Source: Legionella fallonii LLAP-10 (GTDB lineage: Bacteria; Pseudomonadota; Gammaproteobacteria; Legionellales; Legionellaceae). Taken from it: a stretch of DNA of 64,000 nucleotides. The stretch's first letter is position 1; every line of letters starts with the position of its first letter. Under the pieces are notes generated by a model, which saw only the letters and a list, made by a program, of their open reading frames with translations, was not told where the DNA came from and ran no database searches. Location: positions 2,633,001-2,697,000 of the forward strand of contig NZ_LN614827.1 in assembly GCF_000953135.1 (NCBI RefSeq), written 5' to 3'. Of the stretch, positions 47,964 to 56,185 are shown in pieces. Position numbers and translations under genes: made by a program.

Positions 47964-48851
47964 GACTTTAGTAATAGCCAAACGAGAATGGCCTAATTGG
48001 CGGCTGATTATCTCCCTTGCTCCTCTATCCCATTCACGCTCTTGGCCCCTGAGATTTCTTGAAGAAGTACCCCCATTAATTGGACAAGTTAATCCCTTCC
48101 CGGTTACGTCAAACCTTTTGGTCAATTCCACATATAGCCTCTGAGCATAGGCATGGCGTAGGCCATGACATTTGCTAAGGCCCATTCTTTGTGTTTGAAC
48201 TTGATACTGACTAAGGTGCTGCTTGTAGGTTCTATCTTTAGGAATCAAAGAGTAACCTACTGGGGCTAACTGTATGACTTTAGCAATCCACTTACGTTGC
48301 TCCTCATTGGTGATTTCAACGATTCGCCCAATACCTCCCTTTGTCCAGCTAGGTTTTATTTTAAGACAATCACCTTGCCAGGCCTCGCTGATAATCAATT
48401 TCATTGATTCTTCCCGACGTAATCCAAAAAGCGATTGGGCTTCAAGGGATAATTGAATCATAGGATCAGTACATTTTGAAAAATCTATCTGATGTATGGC
48501 TTTGCTGTGAGTAGGGATGTAGCTACGCTTTGGAATTTGATAAGCGTCATTATCGGGTTTAACCAAATGAGGCTTATCCAGCAAAATGCTTAGTTTACGT
48601 AATTTTGCCATGTAGTTTTTTATTGTTGCAGGATTTTTGTCCTGGGTTTTCCAATGCTCGACCAAGATATGAATATGCTTGGGTTTGAGGCCATTAATGT
48701 GCCCTACCTGGTATCCTAATTCATGTAAGTCCTTAATGCAGCGATTTAGCATATGGCGCATATCGGCTTTGCTGGCAAAGGAGTATACCTTGATACTTTT
48801 AACGCATTCATTAATGGAGAACTGGGCACTTTTTAATTTTGATTTACTCAT
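47949..48851 (-). CDS. Integrase_1-type tyrosine recombinase whose 3' end is supplied by the RIT repeat
   Basis: The 300-residue recombinase has the catalytic Arg in LFGLRREES near residue 147, HGLRHAYAQRL near 231, LGHSRLAITKVY and a terminal CGK. The catalytic Tyr codon is the first codon of the RIT terminal repeat. The protein therefore still ends correctly despite the insertion. It overlaps the upstream paralog by 8 bp. Probable role in ICE recombination; the family is common in ICEs. Confidence 0.82.
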   Translation of the reverse strand: MSKSKLKSAQFSINECVKSIKVYSFASKADMRHMLNRCIKDLHELGYQVGHINGLKPKHIHILVEHWKTQDKNPATIKNYMAKLRKLSILLDKPHLVKPDNDAYQIPKRSYIPTHSKAIHQIDFSKCTDPMIQLSLEAQSLFGLRREESMKLIISEAWQGDCLKIKPSWTKGGIGRIVEITNEEQRKWIAKVIQLAPVGYSLIPKDRTYKQHLSQYQVQTQRMGLSKCHGLRHAYAQRLYVELTKRFDVTGKGLTCPINGGTSSRNLRGQEREWDRGAREIISRQLGHSRLAITKVYCGK

Positions 48852-49650
48852 TTAAGTAGAGCCATAGTGTATTAGGGGATTTAATCCCCATTTCATCGCG
48901 AATGAGCCAATTCGTTTGGTAATTACCAAGAATTGGCTGTAGTTCTTTTTTTAATTGTTGAGCATAAAGGTATCGGTAGGTTTTATTGGTTGGTAATTTA
49001 TAAGCACTTAGTGCCATACCCCAAAGAGTGCGAATGGTATTATAGCGATGCATATCAACCAAACTTTGGCGGCCTTTGCTGTATTGAATCAATGCCTGAA
49101 TGCTCACGAGTTGGCTCTCATGACGAATGGGGATTTTTCTATCCTCTGAATTAAAGGCAACTTCACGGGTGAGCAAAAGTTTGTGTTCTTTGATATGTAT
49201 GTCTGGTCTTAGATTAATAGATTCATTGAAGGTCAAACCGAATTGGATTTGAAAGGCCATAATAATTTGCGCGACCGGCTCATTTATATTGGTCCAAATA
49301 TCTGTTGGAACTATTTTTTTTCTTTTGGAAGAATAAATTCGACCCAATCCCAAGGATTTATTATCGATTCCTTGTAATGGACAATCGATGTTGTTTAAGA
49401 AACTTCGTATCGTGGTCATGTAATCCATAATAGTAGCAGGCTTAACTTTATTGTCTTGCCAAAGCTGAATCAGGTTCTGGATATGCTGAATTTTTAAAAC
49501 AGACCAAGAACTGGGGATCTCACCATTCGTGAATAAATCATCAATCATTTTGTGAATGACGAAAGCTCGATTTTGTTTATCCTTGAAGCTGCCTCGTGTA
49601 TCCGATTTTAAGTAGCGATTGGCAGATCGCCTCAAAGACTCTTTTCGCAT
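48844..49650 (-). CDS. Degenerate Integrase_1-type paralog, probably catalytically dead
   Basis: The 268-residue protein aligns with the gene that follows it, but key residues are changed: FGLTFNES replaces FGLRREES (first Arg lost), NKTYRYLYAQQL replaces CHGLRHAYAQRL (His lost, Arg kept), and MGIKSPNTLWLY replaces LGHSRLAITKVY (His lost). It may be a DNA-binding partner of the active enzyme. ATG at 49650 is preferred to a GTG at 49710, judging from the domain start. It follows leader copy 2. Confidence 0.75.
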   Translation of the reverse strand: MRKESLRRSANRYLKSDTRGSFKDKQNRAFVIHKMIDDLFTNGEIPSSWSVLKIQHIQNLIQLWQDNKVKPATIMDYMTTIRSFLNNIDCPLQGIDNKSLGLGRIYSSKRKKIVPTDIWTNINEPVAQIIMAFQIQFGLTFNESINLRPDIHIKEHKLLLTREVAFNSEDRKIPIRHESQLVSIQALIQYSKGRQSLVDMHRYNTIRTLWGMALSAYKLPTNKTYRYLYAQQLKKELQPILGNYQTNWLIRDEMGIKSPNTLWLYLNE

Positions 49651-49923
49651 GATATTGTTCTCTAAAAATACTTGCCCTGACTTTGGTTTAGTGTTGATCG
49701 AGCGGCTCACTCAAAAGCGATACCAGGCTTACGCCACAAGGCTCCAACTGGGGGGCAAATCAATCGTTATAAGGCAAACGATATTGCCGATTTACTGCGG
49801 TTTTTTAGTATTGTTCTCCTTTTTTATTTAAATAGGTAAATGAATACGCAAAGAAGTACTCTGCGCTTAGACTGAGTCATTACAAAATGTTGTGATGACA
49901 GTAAATTTCTAAAGAAATCTACG

Positions 49924-49937
49924 CTGCCGAACGGCAG
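49924..49937 (-). promoter_or_regulatory. Small GC-rich hairpin after pseudoknot copy 2
   Basis: CTGCC and GGCAG form a 5-bp stem around GTTC (minus strand). It lies 16 nt downstream of the last pseudoknot arm. Copy 1 has no exact equivalent at this position. Confidence 0.4.
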
Positions 49938-49952
49938 ATATCCATGAAGGGT

Positions 49953-49998
49953 TTCCCGACTCAAACGTCCAGCCACTAGGTTAGGGAACAGGATGGCT
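49953..49998 (-). ncRNA. H-type pseudoknot, copy 2, downstream of hammerhead copy 2
   Basis: On the minus strand AGCCA (49994-49998) pairs with TGGCT (49971-49975). TTCCC in the loop (49984-49988) pairs with GGGAA (49953-49957). The linker GGACGTTTGAGTC is close to copy 1. The arrangement ribozyme-then-pseudoknot with 2 nt between them is the same in both copies. Confidence 0.7.
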
Positions 49999-50000
49999 TA

Positions 50001-50053
50001 GCATAAGACCTCAATAAGGTTTCGCCTGAACTACCCAGGCTCATCAGTTATGC
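50001..50053 (-). ncRNA. Type I hammerhead ribozyme, copy 2
   Basis: Read on the minus strand: stem I GCATAA with TTATGC, core CTGATGA, stem II GCCTG with CAGGC around GGTAGTT, core GAA, stem III ACCT with AGGT around TATTG, and cleavage residue C. Every invariant core nucleotide is present and all stems are perfect. Predicted cleavage is between 50007 and 50006. It lies about 350 nt upstream of the tandem integrase genes, on their strand. Confidence 0.9.
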
Positions 50054-50107
50054 TTGATTTAAAACTATCAAAATGGTGCTTGCTGGGCAAGGGGTTTTGA
50101 AAGGAAA

Positions 50108-50144
50108 TTTTATCCTATCGGATTTGGTCCGATAGGATAAAATG
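50108..50144. terminator. Perfect 16-bp palindrome, probable terminator
   Basis: The arm at 50108-50123 (begins ATTTTATCC) and its exact complement at 50129-50144 form a 16-bp stem with a TTTGG loop. The A/T-rich outer part could serve as A- and U-tracts, so it may terminate transcription in either direction. It lies between the cargo operon and the ribozyme leader. Confidence 0.65.
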
Positions 50145-50187
50145 GCTGAATGTGTTGATTTTACTGGGTGAAATCAAGGCTGTTGTT

Positions 50188-50220
50188 CTGCGTCACTGCT
50201 AATAAATTGCAGTGACGCAG
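50188..50220. repeat. Perfect 12-bp palindrome after the phosphotransferase gene
   Basis: CTGCGTCACTGC (50188-50199) pairs with GCAGTGACGCAG (50209-50220) around a 9-nt AT-rich loop. No T-tract follows, so it may be a protein-binding or nicking site instead of a simple terminator. Together with the 16-bp palindrome it forms a structured spacer. Confidence 0.55.
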
Positions 50221-50247
50221 AGTACATAAAACCCAGATTACCAGTAG

Positions 50248-51213
50248 CTATCTGTTTAAGAAGCTTCTTAAACAGCCAGCTATCGAGCCAGGATGTTCTT
50301 CTTGGACTGTCTTTGACTGGTTTGAAGTTGCATCATACATGCGCTTGTAACTCAAGGCTGCGAAAACACCCAAAAGATCGTTAGTGATCGTGAAAGCCGT
50401 TATTAAATCGCTTTCTTCATGGCTATCTAACCAGGAGGAAACACAGAACCGTTGTAATGTTTGATACCGAAAGTCATCCGGCTTTACGTTGTGGAAATAA
50501 GTCAGGTTCCATAAGCAAGTATTTAGCGAGAAAAATGGATGGCCAATCACTGTTTCTCCCCAATCAATAATGCTTAGCTCTCCTGTTTTTGAGTCAAGTA
50601 GAATATTGTTATCATGGAAATCGCAATGATTGATGGTTTCAGGGATCTTATACTGTGACAGCCGTTCACATTGTTCTACACAGAGATCATAAGCCTGATT
50701 AAGCGTAGTGATTTCTTTTTGAGATAAGCCATCAGCAATCAAGAGATCTGTTTCTTGTATAAGCTCGCGGTACAACAAAGGAAATTTATCAAGCCGCCAA
50801 TCGTGGAGGCCGAAGGCAATCAGCTTAGGTGTATCATTTTCTAAGGTTCTCTGAATAGACACATAATGGCTAATGCCACGCGCCAATAAATCCATATCAA
50901 TACTGTCCTTTGAAAACTGAACGCGTAAAGAGACATCGCCACAAGCGGCTGTCAAAAAGCAATGATAGCGGTCATTTTTTGCAATGACGGTTGGGATATG
51001 TTGACATCCTTGATCTTGGAGCAAGGAAATTGTGTCGGGTTCAAGAAATAGCGCGGGTGGCGTTTGTTTCAGATAGAAAACGCCTTGAGAAGTACTTATT
51101 TTTTTCACAATCGAATGGGCTGGTTCAACTATTTTTTGAATGGCAACCAGTTTGCAATCATGAGATTCCAGATAATCCAATGCCCATTGGGTCGCAGCAT
51201 CATTATTTTTCAT
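50248..51213 (-). CDS. APH/choline kinase-like phosphotransferase
   Basis: The 321-residue kinase has the catalytic loop NHCDFHDNNILL near residue 196 and the metal motif SIIDWGETVIGHP near 214, as in aminoglycoside and homoserine phosphotransferases. ATG at 51213 overlaps the stop of the MazG-like gene (ATGA). Substrate unknown; resistance to an aminoglycoside is possible but unproven. Confidence 0.82.
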   Translation of the reverse strand: MKNNDAATQWALDYLESHDCKLVAIQKIVEPAHSIVKKISTSQGVFYLKQTPPALFLEPDTISLLQDQGCQHIPTVIAKNDRYHCFLTAACGDVSLRVQFSKDSIDMDLLARGISHYVSIQRTLENDTPKLIAFGLHDWRLDKFPLLYRELIQETDLLIADGLSQKEITTLNQAYDLCVEQCERLSQYKIPETINHCDFHDNNILLDSKTGELSIIDWGETVIGHPFFSLNTCLWNLTYFHNVKPDDFRYQTLQRFCVSSWLDSHEESDLITAFTITNDLLGVFAALSYKRMYDATSNQSKTVQEEHPGSIAGCLRSFLNR

Positions 51214-51806
51214 GCTTCTTCCAGATATCTTGCAACCTTGGCACCACACGTTGCACATTCGCCTTCAAGCGTAATTGTCCTACCATTTTCTATAGCAACA
51301 GGTGATATCATTCTGCATACTCCACTGCATTGACTGCACCAGACATTATTTAAAATTAACTCTTTCTGCTTTACTTTTTCCCATAGGTGGAGCGCCTTTT
51401 TGGTGCCACAAACACCTGCAATTTCTGGAATCAGGGTTCTTTGTTTTGCCAAATCCCAGTAACGCATTAACTCATCAAAAGATTTGCCTTGTAGATTTTC
51501 CAAGCCCTGCTCTTTAGCAATGGTCTTCATTGCATTTAAACGATGTTCAAATTTATCCAGGCTTTTGCGCAGGGTAAGCTCGGTATCAAAGTTACAATAA
51601 GTGCATAAAGAAAATACTGCATGCAGTAAATCGCCTATTTCATCCTGCAAGGATTCTCTTTTGTCTTTTTCCTCCAGATGCTCTTCAATTTCTAGGCACT
51701 CACTGCGAATTTGCGCCATTATTTGGGATTTGGTTTCCCATTGTAGACCAAAAATAACGGCTTCTTTCTCTAAATGCTCAATGTCATCAAAAATGGTTTT
51801 CTTCAT
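51210..51806 (-). CDS. MazG-like nucleotide pyrophosphohydrolase with a C-terminal zinc ribbon
   Basis: The 198-residue protein has the MazG EExxE-type helix (SECLEIEEHL) and DEIGDLLHAVF near residue 60, giving the four metal-binding acids. The C-terminus carries two Cys pairs (CSQC and CATC) about 30 residues apart, a probable zinc ribbon not usual in MazG. It is coupled to the phosphotransferase. ATG at 51806 has GGAAG upstream. Confidence 0.75.
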   Translation of the reverse strand: MKKTIFDDIEHLEKEAVIFGLQWETKSQIMAQIRSECLEIEEHLEEKDKRESLQDEIGDLLHAVFSLCTYCNFDTELTLRKSLDKFEHRLNAMKTIAKEQGLENLQGKSFDELMRYWDLAKQRTLIPEIAGVCGTKKALHLWEKVKQKELILNNVWCSQCSGVCRMISPVAIENGRTITLEGECATCGAKVARYLEEA

Positions 51807-51835
51807 TCTATTCTTCCAATTCAAAAGCCCATGCT

Positions 51836-52017
51836 CTATGCGTGTGATAACAGTGGAAACATCAACTGGTTTTCATCGAACAAGGTATAGGGGATGTATT
51901 TATCTCGCCAATAGCCGGATTGGTACCATTCTTCAAACGATAAATTAAAGGTTTTAACTGCCGCAGCGCGCTTTTGCTCATCGTGTTAATAACCCTTAAA
52001 AAAGTAAGTTCTTTCAT
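51836..52017 (-). pseudogene. Truncated GNAT acetyltransferase
   Basis: An ATG at 52017 overlaps the nucleotidyltransferase stop and encodes MKELTFLRVI before the frame shifts. In the shifted frame DEQKRAAAVKTFNLSFEEWY and SGYWRDKYIPYTLFDENQLM follow, which is the N-terminal region of a GNAT family, then a stop near 51836. The acetyl-CoA site is missing. The operon position suggests the complete gene was once co-transcribed. Confidence 0.55.
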
Positions 52018-52847
52018 TCGCTCACCTTGTAGGCTATTTTGTTTGGATTTATGAATAATTTGATTGTGTTAATTTTCTGTAGTATCCAATCTGCACAAGG
52101 TTCTAACGATGCTTTGATATCTTCCCAATATTCATTTTCAACGCCGATGCAGATAGATTTAGCTCTATTCATCACGGCTTGGTAAGTTTTTGGCAACCGT
52201 TCTATTACCCAATCCGCTGCATCTGGTTTGGAGCAAATTGTATTGGTTTCTAAAGTACACCAAATTCGTGCCAGGGTGAGTAGCACATTTCGAGTATCAT
52301 CTTTGATATCGGCTGCAAGTCTATCCAGATCTTGAAGCATCGCTTTAATAAAATCAGCGTAGGGAACTGGCGCTAAAATTTTTTCTGGCTGCTCCCCAAA
52401 CAAGGTCTGACTTATCAATAAAACCTGAGTGATAATCAAGGCAAGATCAGGCATTTCAAGATTCGGGGGTTCAATCTCACCCATTTCAAAAGAAGCTCTT
52501 AGCCATTCTCCATATTGAAAATCAAAACGAGGGGGATAATGCCAGGGGTTGACTGCTCCTTTTTCAACAATCGTCATTTCTAGAGGCCGTTTTGCGCTTT
52601 TCATGTAAAGGCCTGATATGTGAAGCAGGTGTTTCGTCAATTCATTCTTTTCACTCAAGGTTGTGGCATGATTAATTACAACGAATAAGTCAATGTCACT
52701 GTATTTTTGTAAACCACCAACAAGGGCTGAACCATAGAGATAAACGCCCAAAATATTGTCACCTAAAATTTTAGTGACTACATCAAGACATGCATTGATT
52801 TGTTGCGCATCAGGATTGTTTTCTAGTTGTTCATTAGAAGAATTCAT
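52014..52847 (-). CDS. AadA-like (ANT(3'')/ANT(9)) nucleotidyltransferase
   Basis: The 277-residue protein matches aminoglycoside adenylyltransferases. GSALVGGLQKYSDIDLFVV near residue 42 contains the catalytic Ser and Asp pair, and TLARIWCTLETNTICSKPDAADW near 198 is the AadA C-terminal domain. The family transfers AMP from ATP to streptomycin or spectinomycin. Activity here is not shown. It overlaps the cyclase gene by 4 bp. No integron attC site was seen. Confidence 0.85.
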   Translation of the reverse strand: MNSSNEQLENNPDAQQINACLDVVTKILGDNILGVYLYGSALVGGLQKYSDIDLFVVINHATTLSEKNELTKHLLHISGLYMKSAKRPLEMTIVEKGAVNPWHYPPRFDFQYGEWLRASFEMGEIEPPNLEMPDLALIITQVLLISQTLFGEQPEKILAPVPYADFIKAMLQDLDRLAADIKDDTRNVLLTLARIWCTLETNTICSKPDAADWVIERLPKTYQAVMNRAKSICIGVENEYWEDIKASLEPCADWILQKINTIKLFINPNKIAYKVSE

Positions 52848-53536
52848 GGCAATAATCCAATTAAACGCATGGGCGCTTCGGTTGCTTGTTTGATTTTCAA
52901 TGGGAAGGCCATGACAAAACTACCTATAGAGGGTAATTGTTCACTATTTGCAATGTTTTCCACGATGTATCGTCCTGAATTTAACAAGATGCGATGCACA
53001 GGATAACCATCATCTAGCCTGTCAGGTGATAAGGTATCTATGCCTAAACCCACAATGTCCCGTGACACCAGCAAGGTAGCTGTTTCTGCCGAGACAGAGG
53101 GAAAATTATGGTTGTTACGATATTGGAGGGGGTTACCCCAGAAACGTGACCAGCCTGTTTTCATGATAACGAATGAATCAGGTTGAATAAGATCATGCGT
53201 TTTTTCAAAATCAGCAATATCTTGGGGTGTCACATTGTATAGTGCATGCGCTTTTGTGGATACATCAATAACCACACAAGGAGAGACCAATTGATCCAGC
53301 GGAATTTGGTCTATAGATAGGCCATCAGGACAGCAATGCGCGGGGGCATCCATATGTGTTCCCATCCCTGCGGGCATAGTGAGGCTTTGCACTCGAAATG
53401 GGGTTTCGCTGGTAGAGTCAGCGTAATCCAATACTATTGATGACGAAAAACCACAGGTTTCCTCCCAGGCGGGACTGTTTTCATCTAGAGTATGGGTTAA
53501 TTCAATAAGTTGGTAAGGAAATATCAAAGGTTTCAT
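52844..53536 (-). CDS. Cyclase-family / kynurenine formamidase-like hydrolase
   Basis: The 230-residue metallohydrolase has the family motif GMGTHMDAPAHCCPDG near residue 56 and GLGIDTLSPD near 174. Family members hydrolyse N-formylkynurenine or cyclic imides. No kynurenine pathway gene lies nearby, so the substrate is open. It is 3 bp from the methyltransferase gene. Confidence 0.83.
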   Translation of the reverse strand: MKPLIFPYQLIELTHTLDENSPAWEETCGFSSSIVLDYADSTSETPFRVQSLTMPAGMGTHMDAPAHCCPDGLSIDQIPLDQLVSPCVVIDVSTKAHALYNVTPQDIADFEKTHDLIQPDSFVIMKTGWSRFWGNPLQYRNNHNFPSVSAETATLLVSRDIVGLGIDTLSPDRLDDGYPVHRILLNSGRYIVENIANSEQLPSIGSFVMAFPLKIKQATEAPMRLIGLLP

Positions 53537-53539
53537 TTT

Positions 53540-54319
53540 TTATTTCATTTTGGCTAGGGTTAAAATATTAAGACTTTTATCAGGTATAAATTGATGGCCA
53601 TCCATATCATACTGGTTGAGCACCTCAAATCCATTTTTTTCCAGTAAATTCTGCAATTCTTGTGCTGTGTATATTTGTAGACTAAAAGTGTTTGTATGGT
53701 ATTCCGGTTTGCTACCTTCTTTTGTAATCGTATATTTATCATGAGAAATAAGCAGGCCACTTTCTCTGTCTATTTCTGAATGTTGCTGATTGCGAAATGT
53801 AACACCATCAACAACGCTATTGATATCCATAACAAAATCTTTAATGATCTCGTCCGTAAGAGCTTGTAAGTTAAATATATCAAAGATATATATGCCGCCA
53901 TCATTTAAGTTATGGCGTATATTTTGAAGAGTTATTTCAAAATCTGATTTGTTAATATGTCCTATAGCACTAAATATTGTTATAACTGCATCGAATTTTC
54001 CTACATTAATAGTGCGCATATCTCCTGCAATGAACGGAGCATTCAGATTCATTTTCTTGGCTTTATTTCGTGCTGAATCAATTAAAGCGGGACTTAGGTC
54101 ACTGCCTGTAATTTTATATCCATGTTGAGCCAAATAGAGCACTTGCGAACCAGTACCACAAGTCATGTCCAGAATTGTTTTAGCTCCTTGCTCTTTTAAA
54201 AGCTTTTCGATCAGCGCATTTTTATTTTCGGTATTATCATTAATGTTATGCGCATCAAAAAACTGGGGTAATTGTTGGTATTCAATTGGCAACCCAAGAT
54301 TGACCGTTTTATTGCTCAT
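53540..54319 (-). CDS. Class I SAM-dependent methyltransferase
   Basis: The 259-residue protein has TILDMTCGTGSQVLYLAQ near residue 53 (motif I), ITGSDLSPALI as motif II and FDAVITIFSAIGHI near residue 112. The layout is that of small-molecule methyltransferases. It overlaps the hydrolase stop by 11 bp and has GAGGT upstream. Substrate unknown. Confidence 0.83.
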   Translation of the reverse strand: MSNKTVNLGLPIEYQQLPQFFDAHNINDNTENKNALIEKLLKEQGAKTILDMTCGTGSQVLYLAQHGYKITGSDLSPALIDSARNKAKKMNLNAPFIAGDMRTINVGKFDAVITIFSAIGHINKSDFEITLQNIRHNLNDGGIYIFDIFNLQALTDEIIKDFVMDINSVVDGVTFRNQQHSEIDRESGLLISHDKYTITKEGSKPEYHTNTFSLQIYTAQELQNLLEKNGFEVLNQYDMDGHQFIPDKSLNILTLAKMK

Positions 54320-55373
54320 TATTAATACCTCTTATATTGAAAACAACCTGTTTTACGCTTTTAATAAAAATTTCTGGTTGATCAATGTGAATATTATGCC
54401 CGCTTTTTTTAACTATTTTAAGAATGCTATTTGTGGATAACGCAAGCATTTTAATTTTTTCAGCTTTTGCTAATGCTATAGGTTTCTTGAGATCAAGATT
54501 AAGCATAGCATTAAATGCGCCACGCTGATGTTTACTAATTACCGCACTAACAAAATATTTTAATTCTCGATAACGAGTAACAAAATGAATCATCTCATTT
54601 TGCTCAGCAATAATAACAACTAGAGGCTTATTTCCTAACAGATGAGGATTTTTTTTATTCATTTTATCCAAATTATCCATGTCTTTACTTTCAATCTTGC
54701 GAAAAATATCGATTTTTTGTAGGAAATCGTTACCTATTGATTGGACTTTAATTTTAGCTATGATTTCTGGGTTTTGTTTGGCAGCTTGCAGTTGATTCTC
54801 ACTAACCTCTACATGACTCTTTAAATAAGCATCTTTTTTTTCATTAACAACGATCAAGGCGTTAACAAGCTCATCAGAAAAGCCATAATCTTTCATTTTC
54901 ATAGTACCTGAAGTTGCTTCAACTAAAACCATGCCTGCAACTTCTTGTGGGTATTGCTCCAAGAAATTACGTACGTACAATCCCCCATAAGAATGACCAA
55001 CTAAAATGTAGGGTGGAGGACTGTTTGTTCTGATTAATGGATTGTTCAATAAAGTATGTAAATCTTGCGTTGTTTTAAGCGCATCGAACTGTATTATATT
55101 ATTAGGAATGCTGCTTTTCCCCAACCCTGCTCTACTATAACTGCAAACGCGAGTAAACTTGGCAATCTCAGGTTGTACTTTTGACCATGTAGATAAATCT
55201 GTTCCACTGCCTGCTTCAAGAATCACTGTAGGACTCCCTCTACCCTGGCACACTATATGTAACTTATGGTTCCCCACATTAATCTTGGCATCGAATACAG
55301 GAATAGAATTCTGAGAGGAGTATGTTGCATAAGAGATCATTAAAAGGAAAATAATGTTGGTGATTTTAATCAT
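54309..55373 (-). CDS. Exported alpha/beta hydrolase
   Basis: The 354-residue protein has a signal peptide (about 1-20), oxyanion region VILEAGSGTDLSTW near residue 50, nucleophile elbow GHSYGG near 127 and a C-terminal GHNIHIDQPE with the catalytic His near 327. It is a typical serine hydrolase, periplasmic or secreted. It is the first gene of the leftward cargo operon, with the divergent methyltransferase 163 bp away. Confidence 0.85.
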   Translation of the reverse strand: MIKITNIIFLLMISYATYSSQNSIPVFDAKINVGNHKLHIVCQGRGSPTVILEAGSGTDLSTWSKVQPEIAKFTRVCSYSRAGLGKSSIPNNIIQFDALKTTQDLHTLLNNPLIRTNSPPPYILVGHSYGGLYVRNFLEQYPQEVAGMVLVEATSGTMKMKDYGFSDELVNALIVVNEKKDAYLKSHVEVSENQLQAAKQNPEIIAKIKVQSIGNDFLQKIDIFRKIESKDMDNLDKMNKKNPHLLGNKPLVVIIAEQNEMIHFVTRYRELKYFVSAVISKHQRGAFNAMLNLDLKKPIALAKAEKIKMLALSTNSILKIVKKSGHNIHIDQPEIFIKSVKQVVFNIRGINNEQ

Positions 55374-55536
55374 TAGATTGGCTCAAATTAAGATCTCAAT
55401 TGTTTTAATCGATTTAGAATAATGGCCTTAGTTCCAGCCTGTCTTGCTAGATTTAGGAACAAAACATCTTATAATGCCCAGCATGTCTCTCTCCCTGTAC
55501 TACAATAGATAGAGAATTATATAAGGATTTCTTTAA

Positions 55537-56169
55537 ATGACCAATGAATTTGGCGATAAGATAAAAAAAAGTTATGACAATATAGCCGATGTTTGGAATC
55601 AAAAACGAGAATGGTATATAGAACAAGAATCTATTGATGAGGCTATCTCACATCTGGAAACAGGCTCCTGTATTTTAGATGTTGGATGTGGTTCTGGTAA
55701 ACCTATTGCAGCATACCTTCTTTCTAAAGGTTTTGATGTACATGGAATAGATATTTCAGCAAAACAGGTTGAGCATGCAAAACACATTATTCCGAAAGAA
55801 AAACTTTTTGTTACAGATATCTTTTCATTCTCAACAACACTTACCTTTGATGCCATTATTTGCTGGTTTACTATATTCCATATCCATGCAAATCAACATC
55901 CAGAAGTTTTAAAAAAACTTCATTCTTTATTAAAACCTAAAGGCATACTATTAATCACCTTTGCAGATACTGGTATAGAACCTGAGGGCACCGACTTGAC
56001 CGTAATCGATGAGCATACTATTGAATCTGAAATGTTTGGCGAACGCTTTTACCATAGCGGGAACCCTGCTCCCATTAATAGCCAAATAGTTAAATCTGTT
56101 GGTTTTAAAATAATTGGAGATAAAATCGATCAACCTGGAAATCAAGTCATTTTAGCGATGAAAGAATAA
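55537..56169 (+). CDS. Class I SAM-dependent methyltransferase
   Basis: The 210-residue protein has CILDVGCGSGKPIAAYL near residue 46 (motif I), DVHGIDIS as motif II and FDAIICWFTIFHI near 105. It is the first of a rightward set of cargo genes. Substrate unknown. Confidence 0.85.
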   Translation: MTNEFGDKIKKSYDNIADVWNQKREWYIEQESIDEAISHLETGSCILDVGCGSGKPIAAYLLSKGFDVHGIDISAKQVEHAKHIIPKEKLFVTDIFSFSTTLTFDAIICWFTIFHIHANQHPEVLKKLHSLLKPKGILLITFADTGIEPEGTDLTVIDEHTIESEMFGERFYHSGNPAPINSQIVKSVGFKIIGDKIDQPGNQVILAMKE

Positions 56170-56185
56170 ATAAAAGGTAAAAACC

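Noticed and set aside
49619..49831. A 70-codon plus-strand frame at the 5' end of the degenerate integrase
   Set aside because: It overlaps the integrase start and leader on the opposite strand; composition is not gene-like.
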